Shown here: positions 33,335 to 40,008 of the stretch, in pieces
Layout of the letters: each line of letters opens with the position of its first letter
How positions within the stretch are numbered: position 1 is the stretch's first letter
NCBI GenBank assembly: GCA_002104905.1
Contig: MCFE01000732.1
Span: 1 to 41,634, forward strand
DNA length: 41,634 bases
Reading direction: 5' to 3'
Source of the DNA: Basidiobolus meristosporus CBS 931.73
Taxonomy: Eukaryota > Basidiobolomycota > Basidiobolomycetes > Basidiobolales > Basidiobolaceae
Notes under the pieces: model-generated
Told to the model about the DNA's origin: nothing
What the model saw: only the letters and a program-made list of their open reading frames with translations
The model's database searches: none
Program-made: the position numbers and the translations under genes

Positions 33335-33994
33335 ACGGTATTTTGCTGACCTTTTCTCAATTTTTTGCCAAGGGCGTGAGCCAATGGTACCCTTAGTTTA
33401 GGCGTGGTACCCTCATGTACAAATCTTTCCAGCCAATATATCTAGCAAAGTTTGGTGTATTTCATCATTTGTTTTGCTCCGTGAGAGTTGGCGGAGGCCA
33501 TCATTAGGGTGGCTATGGGACAAAGGTTGAAGCAACAAATGCTGCAATCAATTAGTTTGCAGCCTAAATTATTCCTAGATCTGAGGCTTCTACTTGACTT
33601 GCTAATCTATAAATGCTGACATGATTTAGTTTGTAAAATAATGATTAATTGCTTGAGTTAGCAAAGTCCTAAAAGATATCAAATTTTCAAACGCATCTAA
33701 ACAATCCTAAAACCTGTGCACCATCTGCCAGGATCATTCCCAGAACAATTTTGCCATTAGTTTTGCAAAATTCTACTAACTGTGCTTACATCCTACGATC
33801 TCAATAGAAGCATCAGCTGTATGCTACGCAAATCTTGTGGTTTTCGAAATCACTTGTAATACTCCCCAATATCTTGGGCAATAAGTGAAGTCTGCCATTT
33901 TTGGTATTTATCCCATGAAAAGCTTCCAACCTGGATTGCATAAATATCTTTCTGGTTTTCCTACAGTATTCCAACGGTGTTCTGCTGATCTTTT
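33335..33994 (+). repeat. pair of degenerate direct repeats
   Basis: The 21-base segments 33335-33355 and 33974-33994 share 18 positions, and all three differences are transitions. Less exact echoes of nearby phrases (for example 'caaatttggtgtg' and 'aaagtttggtgta') suggest a longer decayed unit. Confidence 0.5.
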
Positions 33995-35080
33995 ATATTC
34001 AGCTTTTTAAATATTTATGACTCTGGAATTAGTAAGCTAGCTGCTATCAAATTTGGTGTGACGGTTGCTCTGGCTCAAGTCCATGGGGGGGGAATATGTC
34101 TACTTTCCTTCAAGATTGAGCCTTCAAGGAAACTGTGATTTCTGCAGGTATTCTGCAGGTCCTTGTTGCTTTTTATAGGGTTAGTGGAGGTCAGTGTGGT
34201 ATGCGTACTTGTATTGAGAGTTACCAAGTACAGATCCAAGTAATAGTGCTTAACATAATGTGCACCTAGGAATCTGCTTTTGGGGGGGGGTCAAATTGGA
34301 GCAGTTGCAAATTCTGAATATTCGCAAAGTTGGCTGAGGCTAGAACATCTCAATAAATTAGCCATTTGAGGCTGTTTTCCAACAGTACCATACATAATTG
34401 ATATTCACCCCTGTAGTCACTAGTTAATCTCAGACTGAGCTTGTCATAGTCAGTTAGACTCGCTATTTCAAGTATATTTACTCTTCTAGTTGGATGTCAT
34501 CGGCGTTATACTGACCACTAATGCAATAAAGCACAGGAGTAAGGTCACATATATCCGATGTGTAATCTCGCCTGTGTACTAATTTCTCAATGTGTTTATG
34601 AACAGGTTTAGTCTCGAGCGAGTATACGGTCGATATGCCTCGACTAGCACATCCCTTGAGATATTGATCATAGACAGTATGGCTGGACTGTACCCAAAGT
34701 GGCTAACAGTATTAGATTTGTTCTGGATTCGCTCTCATTGGCCTGCTATACTGCAGTCGATTAGTAAATCGCGTTCTGACAATGTGCTCGTCCGTATTTG
34801 GGAGATTTCACTCGAGTACCGGGATCTACGCTTGAGAGTATATCAATCGAATGTATTCAATAATACGCTACAAATGGTGCTTGTTTGTTGGTTGCCTGAC
34901 GCATGTAATGTAGTGGCCATTAATCCCTCAATTAGCTATTTGTGTGAGTTTTGTCGTAGTAGTAAGTAGCCTGTTAAAGCTATCCTCATTGACTAATTAA
35001 GGCAGTAAAGGTTGCGCAACGGACGCGGTACTAGACAAAAAACAACCTCGGGAACCAACCCTCCCATTCGCTACGCGAAA

Positions 35081-35088
35081 TATAAAAG
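35081..35088 (+). promoter_or_regulatory. TATA box of the LPMO gene
   Basis: TATAAAAG 60 nt upstream of the LPMO start codon, an excellent match in sequence and position for a core-promoter TATA box. Confidence 0.65.
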
Positions 35089-35140
35089 TGCCTCTACACG
35101 AAGACGTTAACAATCATCGGTTTCATTAACCCTAGTCAAC

Positions 35141-36049
35141 ATGAGAGTGCCATTCTACCTCGTAGCTGCTTTATCTCTGTGCTTCCTGAACTCCGTGGCT
35201 GGCCACATGGAGATTCAATCACCCGCGCCTCGTAGATCAACCTTTAGCAAGTACTATAGGTCAAAAGGAAATATTGATTACGATATGAACGGTCCATTGG
35301 GTGTATTTCCTTGCAAAGGCTACAAGCCAGGGCCGGTTGAGTACACATACAAGGCTGGTGACTCTGTGAAAGTTCAATTTGCCCCGGGAAATACGCACCG
35401 AGGGGGACATTGTCAATTTGCACTCTCGTATGACAACGATAAAACATTCGTCGTTTTGAAAACGATTGTCCGTAACTGCTTCAAAAGTGGCCTTACATTC
35501 GACGTTCCAATTCCGGCCACTGCACCTCCCAGCGAGCGAGCTACTTTAGCCTGGACCTGGGTTAATGCGGAAGGTAATCGAGAGTACTACATGAATTGCA
35601 TTGATATCACTATAAACGGCGGAATCCCTGGTGGCAAGATTACCGGACCAAAACTTATGATTGCGAATCTTCCGGGGTACCCTACCATCCCAGAGATGGA
35701 TATTGGTGAAGGTGATGGTCGCGAGTTACTGGATAAACGTCCAATCATCACCATTGAGGGTGCCGCTGGTGGTTCCAACACCAATCTGCCTGTTCATATT
35801 AAGCCATCAGCTACTGGCAAGTCGACTGCAACTATGAATAAACCAACCCACACGCTCCCGATCAAGCCCACCATCACAAGTAATCCGGCAAGAGGCGCAT
35901 GCACTGGAATTCCAGCATGGAATTCCCAAACTGCGTATCATGGCACTCAGAAAGTGACATTAAAGAAGCATTTGTGGCAAGCCAAATGGTGGACACAGCA
36001 CGAAACTCCGGGTGAACAGGGAGTCTGGATAAGCTTGGGTGCGTGCTAA
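35141..36049 (+). CDS. secreted AA11-like lytic polysaccharide monooxygenase with CBM5/12
   Basis: Copper enzyme that oxidatively cleaves polysaccharide; AA11 members act on chitin. Single exon, 302 residues. The signal peptide MRVPFYLVAALSLCFLNSVAG is followed directly by His22, which becomes the N-terminal histidine-brace residue (mature HMEIQSPAPR). The second copper His is H86 in GNTHRGGHCQFALSYD, at the position of the AA11 HGGGSCQ motif. The axial Tyr region is NREYYMNCIDITING. Paired cysteines (58, 91, the NC in RNCFKSG, and MNC) fit disulfides. A Ser/Thr/Pro/Lys linker (about 215-250) leads to a chitin-binding module of the CBM5/12 type (about 254-302; AWNSQTAYHGTQKVTLKKHL then WQAKWWTQHETPGEQGVW). 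The second domain supports chitin as substrate. It has its own TATA box and AATAAA. Confidence 0.9.
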   Translation: MRVPFYLVAALSLCFLNSVAGHMEIQSPAPRRSTFSKYYRSKGNIDYDMNGPLGVFPCKGYKPGPVEYTYKAGDSVKVQFAPGNTHRGGHCQFALSYDNDKTFVVLKTIVRNCFKSGLTFDVPIPATAPPSERATLAWTWVNAEGNREYYMNCIDITINGGIPGGKITGPKLMIANLPGYPTIPEMDIGEGDGRELLDKRPIITIEGAAGGSNTNLPVHIKPSATGKSTATMNKPTHTLPIKPTITSNPARGACTGIPAWNSQTAYHGTQKVTLKKHLWQAKWWTQHETPGEQGVWISLGAC

Positions 36050-36082
36050 TATGCTGTGAATTGTGCAATAGACAAATATTTG

Positions 36083-36088
36083 AATAAA
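36083..36088 (+). terminator. poly(A) signal-like AATAAA after the LPMO gene
   Basis: AATAAA hexamer 34 nt downstream of the LPMO stop codon. Confidence 0.5.
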
Positions 36089-36477
36089 CCAATGATTTTG
36101 ACTATTGAAAAGGGGCCTAACTCTACCAAGGAGTGGAGATGACTTGTACTGTCATTAAACGGTAATAAACTTGTTCCGTAGGATAGTGCCACACTGAGCC
36201 ATGAGTGCCAAATGATGCCATAGTGTTCCAGGGAGGCCAAGTGGACCAGTACATGGCCACAGAGTGTGAAGCAAAGTTCTTCATCTTCATGCAAAGCAGC
36301 CCCTATGTTTCACCTGTTGTGCTGGAGAAAATTCATTTTTGACCTTTTTTTTGGGTCAATGTTGTGCAGGATGTGTAAGAGGACAGAAGGACTGAAGAAA
36401 TGCATCTGGTACTCAATACCCATGGCACTCTGAATCTAGCTCCTGTAGCTTGTAACATTTCACAAAAATGCATAGCA
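36089..36477. other. spacer between LPMO gene and LINE array
   Basis: No gene. It contains AGTGCC/GGCACT-type words in both orientations (for example at 36183-36210), which echo the inverted repeat to the right and may belong to the same small transposon remnant. Confidence 0.4.
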
Positions 36478-36575
36478 CTATCTTGGTCCACTGGTACTAT
36501 CTGGCACTATATCTAAATATTAGCCCTAAAGTAAAACCTATACAAAACACCTACAGTGCCAGTGGACCAAGATAG
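36478..36575. repeat. 98-bp inverted-repeat unit (MITE-like)
   Basis: Arms 36478-36498 and 36555-36575 are inverted copies matching at 20 of 21 positions, with the innermost 16-bp core (36479-36494 and 36559-36574) perfect. The arms begin and end at TA dinucleotides, as in Tc1/mariner-type insertions, and no coding capacity lies between. It lies immediately beside the 3' end of the older LINE copy. Confidence 0.6.
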
Positions 36576-36586
36576 GGGAGGGAAAG

Positions 36587-36601
36587 TCACCAAGTTGGTG
36601 A
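36587..36601 (-). ncRNA. 3'-terminal RNA stem-loop of the truncated LINE
   Basis: On the element strand this reads TCACCAACTTGGTGA, a near-perfect small hairpin sitting just before the C-rich 3' end. The TCACC/GGTGA stem is the same as in the full-length copy while the loop differs. Likely part of the transcript's 3' end that the reverse transcriptase recognises (inference). Confidence 0.5.
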
Positions 36602-36650
36602 AATCTTTATCTGAGTCAAGAACTAATCTAAGTACAAATAAAGAAGCCAA

Positions 36651-37163
36651 TCAAGAAGTATAGAACTTCTCTAATAAGTAATCTAATTTATGTTTTGTTT
36701 CATCTCTAATGTTTGTTTCAATAAAGTAAAGCTCATCAGGGGTAAATATAAAATTCAATGGTTTTGGGGGAAGTACAAATTGTAGATGTTTCTGATCAAT
36801 ATAATCCAAGACTGGAACCCAGCCTGGGATTAGGTGTAGTAGGAAAGGTGTGTGGACTTGTAAGTAGCTCTGCCACATAGATCTTAGATGGTCCTGAGCC
36901 AGTAGTCTTGGTTTCTCAGCTTTTTGAAGTTTTGAAGCAAGCTCTGTTACTACAGCAGAGCCAACCAGGGTGTGCCAGCAAGAAGATTTCAGGGAGGAGT
37001 TAGATTGAAGCCATTGTTTGATGGAGGGGTTATGTGATTTCTGAAGTTTGACTAGGAAGGAAGCACGGAGATAGACCATTTGGATTTGGTATGGGTAGAA
37101 CCCAAAGGCCCTGTTAGTTGCATGGATATAGGGAGATACTGGAAGATAAGGTACCAAGGATCT
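36651..37163 (-). pseudogene. ORF2 C-terminal fragment of the truncated LINE
   Basis: About 170 codons, open to a stop at 36651, matching the post-RT C-terminal region of the intact neighbour's ORF2. Shared blocks in order include VPHLP/VPYLP, PY-H then GFxPYxI, YLR, SCW-T, SEKP/AEKP with L-x-W-Q-x-YLQ-HTPF, LPP-PLN, and T-x-EL. By eye identity is about a third to two fifths, so it is a different family or subfamily, not a recent duplicate. Endonuclease and RT catalytic domains are missing. It cannot be functional by itself. Confidence 0.85.
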
Positions 37164-37184
37164 GGGTTAGGGTTAGGGGGGGGG
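37164..37184 (+). repeat. interstitial telomeric repeat plus G tract between LINE copies
   Basis: GGG, then two TTAGGG units (37167-37178), then six further G, lying exactly between the truncated 5' end of the inner copy and the 3' end of the outer copy. Orientation matches the terminal telomere. It marks a former chromosome end onto which the outer element was added. Confidence 0.92.
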
Positions 37185-37188
37185 ACAG

Positions 37189-37202
37189 TCACCAACAGGT
37201 GA
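37189..37202 (-). ncRNA. 3'-terminal RNA stem-loop of the full-length LINE
   Basis: On the element strand TCACC-TGTT-GGTGA, a 5-bp stem with a 4-nt loop, placed 4 nt before the C tract that merges into CCCTAA repeats, and just after AATAAAGATT. Same position and stem as in the truncated copy. Confidence 0.55.
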
Positions 37203-37206
37203 AATC

Positions 37207-37212
37207 TTTATT
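37207..37212 (-). terminator. AATAAA near the LINE 3' end
   Basis: AATAAA on the element strand, 24 nt downstream of the ORF2 stop and 4 nt before the terminal stem-loop. The older copy has GATAAA at the equivalent place. May direct 3' processing of the element RNA. Confidence 0.4.
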
Positions 37213-37236
37213 TCAGTTGAAACAAAGAAGCCAGCG

Positions 37237-40005
37237 CTACTGTTGTAGCTTTGATACAAGAGTGTGTAGCTGAGGGGAATTTGTAGGTAAGTTAATAAGA
37301 AGTGATGATAGTTCTTCAGTGCTCAAGACACTGTTCAGTGGGAAGGGGGGTAGCAAGAGAGGTAAGAATGACTTGTGAACAACATTAATGAGGGGAATGT
37401 GATAAGGATTGATATTCATCATAAAGGGAGTGTGCTGCTGCAGATATTGCTGCCAAAGGTCTGTCAAGTACTTCAGGTAGGCCAGCTTGGGTTTTTCTGA
37501 CTGCAGAATAAATTCAGCAAACTTCTTGACTTCAGGATCTCCAAGTATAGTTCTCCAGCAGGAGCCAGGTGTTGTGTGGTGTGTTCTCTTCCAGGCCTTA
37601 ATCAGTGGGTTGTTGCAGTTGTGAAGTCTGAGGTATAATCTGGTTCTAAGGTAGAGAAGTCTGATCTTATAGGGCATAAACCCAAAAGCACCAAGAATAG
37701 CATGTCTGTAGGGGCATTCAGGCAAATGAGGCACCAAGGAGGTAATGCACCATACTGCAAACTTGTCAAGCTTAGTGCAGTCTCTAGAAGTAAGAGAGAG
37801 AAGTGGTAAGCCAAATTCCAGGACAGGGAAAACAAACTGCTTGAGTAGAAGGAGGCAGCTTGGAGCTGAAGTTGTAGGAGGAGTAACAGCCAGTAGCTTG
37901 TGGAGTGCCTGTCTTGCCAGGATAATTCTCTTCTTCAGGTGTGCTCCAGAGTCTAGTCCAGTAGGAAGGAAAGGAAAGCCAAGATATGTAGCAGAAACCT
38001 GAGCAGGTAGAGTGGAGTTCTCCAAGTTGATGGGAGAGCCCAAAGGTACTGTCTTTGCAATGGAAAGCTGGAGATTATTCTTCTGCAGATACTGGTGGAT
38101 GGTCTGGGAGTCTTGTTGCACATTGGAGGAGGATATTCTGATGTCATCAGCAAAGAGAGTAACCAGGCAGTCAGCTGAGAGTCTTGGGAAATCATTCAGG
38201 AAGATGGCAAACAGTATAGGACCAAGCACAGAGCCTTGAACCACTCCATTAGGAACTGAGAACACAGCTGATTGCTCACTTGGGTGCAGAATTCTTGCTT
38301 GTGGATCCAGAAACAGAGACCTGACAAGGAGGGTGAGAGAGGTACTGGAGAAGCATTGCAACTTGGACCAAAGCAGATTTCTGTCAACTGAATCAAAGGC
38401 CTTAGTAATATCAAACAGAACAGAGGGATACTTGCACTGGAGAGAGTGATCTTGGCTAAGTATGACTGCATATTCCAAGGAGAGGCCAGGAACAAAGCCA
38501 AACTGTGCAGGATGAAACTTGAGGGAGTCAGAGTAGAGCTCCTGAGCAAGCAGAAGCTCAAACACCTTTCTGCAGGTGGGCAGCAGAGATATTGGCCTGT
38601 AGAAGCTAGGATCCAGGTGCTTTCCTTTACCCTTGTACAGTGGCAGAACATTTGCAAAGGACCATTCCTCAGGAGTAGAAAGCTGGGCTGAGCATTGCTG
38701 AAACAGTGGAAGCAGAAGTGCAGACATGGCCTTGGTACTAGTCTTCAGAAGCTCATAGGAGATTGTGTCCACACCTGGAGCAGTAGAGTTGGGAAGCCTC
38801 TTGAGCACATTATGGATTCTCCTTTGATCAAGTGCAAGTGGGATGGGCAGAGTCTTGAAGTCAGGATGAAAGCCAGGAGTTGAGTACTGCTTTGTAGAGA
38901 AGAAGATGTTAGCCAGCTGTTCTGTTGAAGGTAACTTCCTGGAAGAGGGCCTCATTGCCCTGTAGAGTCTTGATACTGTTCTTGTTATAGAGTTGGAAGA
39001 TTGCAGAGGCAAAGAACTCATAATATGATCCCAGAGCTGAGTATGCAGAGTGTGGTGAATTGCCTGGGAGTGGTGTATTGCTGTCAGGAGGAGTTTCTCT
39101 GTTTTTGGGTTAGGGAAACTCAGGTAGCTTTGTTGCAGGGCTGAAACAATGGATTCCCATTTTCTTGAGGTAACAGCAGTAGTCTTGCATGGCAGTGAGA
39201 GGGAGGCAGACACCAGAATCAGATGCTTCACAAAGAGCCAGGCATAGTTGAGATCATCTGGCAGAGAAAGTAGCAAACTGGCAAGCTTCAAGTAGTTCCC
39301 AAAGTCTTTCTTCTGATTCTTGGTAGCTTTGTGGGTGAGCACAGTAAGTTTTGGCAGCTTCTTCTTCACAACTGGTTGCATAGAAAGGGACCAGGCTGGG
39401 TGGTCAGAGGCTCTCAAGGATCCTAACTCAGCTCCAGAGAATTGCTTAACTTCATTCACAAAGTAGAGGGCAGCAGCAGAAGGGCAGATCCAGTCAACAC
39501 ATCTTTTCTCAGATTGAGCACCTAGTGATAGCAGGTGGCTTTCTCTCAGGAAGTTCAGTAGGAATGTAGACCTTGGCTTCATTCTTGCAGTCAGAGTAGT
39601 CTTGTTCTCAGGATGGGGAATGTTGAGATCTCCAAGCAAGATAACAGGTGTTGATATAGATTGCTGGTATTGCTGAACCTTCTGGCATATAACTTGCACT
39701 TCCTGAAGGGCAAGACTTGGAGGCAGATAGCAGAGCACAAGACTGATAGTTGGCAACTGGAGAGCAGCACAGTAAGGGGAGTAAAGAGGAACACAGAGCT
39801 GAGGAGTATTGATGGTAGAAGAGATGAAGCAGATAGAGAAGGTATTCTTTGTTCTAGGAGTAGAAAAGCAATATAGATTAGTCAAAAGTATAGAAGGTAG
39901 CTGAACATCAATCAAACACAGGAGGGAAAATCTTGAAAGAAGTCTCTCTAGAGTTGGTCTTGATGGCTGTATGCTGTTGCAGTTAAGCAACAGAACTTCA
40001 GGTAG
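37237..40005 (-). CDS. LINE ORF2: APE-type endonuclease and reverse transcriptase
   Basis: Open frame immediately after the ORF1 UGA, 922 codons to its stop. It has no AUG until residue 137 of the frame counted from 39990, beyond essential endonuclease motifs, so it needs readthrough or non-AUG initiation. Endonuclease motifs (39990 numbering): LNCNS (3-7), CLID (25-28; Asp where Glu is usual), CYLPP (87-91), GDLN (120-123), VDW (D166), SDH (195-197). RT motifs: LPLYKGKG, YRPISLLPTCRKVFE, LFDITKAFD (catalytic D527), QGSVLGP, FADD (D615, D616), then a thumb-like region. The C-terminal extension lacks an evident CCHC or RNase H. Function: nick or prime at telomeric DNA and copy the element RNA. 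No frameshift or internal stop, so the copy may be active. Confidence 0.93.
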   Translation of the reverse strand, partial: LPEVLLLNCNSIQPSRPTLERLLSRFSLLCLIDVQLPSILLTNLYCFSTPRTKNTFSICFISSTINTPQLCVPLYSPYCAALQLPTISLVLCYLPPSLALQEVQVICQKVQQYQQSISTPVILLGDLNIPHPENKTTLTARMKPRSTFLLNFLRESHLLSLGAQSEKRCVDWICPSAAALYFVNEVKQFSGAELGSLRASDHPAWSLSMQPVVKKKLPKLTVLTHKATKNQKKDFGNYLKLASLLLSLPDDLNYAWLFVKHLILVSASLSLPCKTTAVTSRKWESIVSALQQSYLSFPNPKTEKLLLTAIHHSQAIHHTLHTQLWDHIMSSLPLQSSNSITRTVSRLYRAMRPSSRKLPSTEQLANIFFSTKQYSTPGFHPDFKTLPIPLALDQRRIHNVLKRLPNSTAPGVDTISYELLKTSTKAMSALLLPLFQQCSAQLSTPEEWSFANVLPLYKGKGKHLDPSFYRPISLLPTCRKVFELLLAQELYSDSLKFHPAQFGFVPGLSLEYAVILSQDHSLQCKYPSVLFDITKAFDSVDRNLLWSKLQCFSSTSLTLLVRSLFLDPQARILHPSEQSAVFSVPNGVVQGSVLGPILFAIFLNDFPRLSADCLVTLFADDIRISSSNVQQDSQTIHQYLQKNNLQLSIAKTVPLGSPINLENSTLPAQVSATYLGFPFLPTGLDSGAHLKKRIILARQALHKLLAVTPPTTSAPSCLLLLKQFVFPVLEFGLPLLSLTSRDCTKLDKFAVWCITSLVPHLPECPYRHAILGAFGFMPYKIRLLYLRTRLYLRLHNCNNPLIKAWKRTHHTTPGSCWRTILGDPEVKKFAEFILQSEKPKLAYLKYLTDLWQQYLQQHTPFMMNINPYHIPLINVVHKSFLPLLLPPFPLNSVLSTEELSSLLINLPTNSPQLHTLVSKLQQ

Positions 40006-40008
40006 TCA
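39974..40008 (-). promoter_or_regulatory. putative stop-codon readthrough cassette (UGA-CUA plus hairpin)
   Basis: The ORF1 stop is TGA (40008-40006) followed by CTA, the known leaky UGA-CUA context. After a 12-nt spacer comes CTGTTGC (39993-39987), loop TTAACT, and GCAACAG (39980-39974), a perfect 7-bp hairpin. Zero-frame continuation gives LPEVLLLNCNS, joining ORF1 directly to the endonuclease. These parts match documented readthrough signals; use here is inferred. Confidence 0.7.

Larger units (their letters stand above)
32769..35140. other. 2.4 kb subtelomeric region with degenerate repeats
   Basis: No recognisable gene. A 125-codon plus-strand frame at 34592-34969 shows no domain. The part from about 33100 to 34300 has a repetitive feel: related phrases recur with mutations, the clearest being 33335-33355 and 33974-33994. 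Two G9 runs and a small hairpin (33541-33563) also lie here. It reads like old decayed repeats. Confidence 0.5.
36576..37163 (-). mobile_element. 5'-truncated telomeric LINE copy (older, divergent)
   Basis: Remnant of a non-LTR retrotransposon on the minus strand: only the end of ORF2 and the 3' UTR remain. Its 5' break at about 37163 abuts telomeric repeats; its 3' end at about 36576-36583 is G-rich on the plus strand. The 3' UTR shares with the next copy the ATAAAGATTTCACC...GGTGAC stem-loop block. Truncation at the 5' end is typical of incomplete target-primed reverse transcription, or of end erosion before telomerase repair. Confidence 0.85.

Noticed and set aside
34592-34969. 125-codon plus-strand frame in the subtelomere
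   Set aside because: No motif, no good promoter or neighbour relation; could be a relic but cannot be supported.
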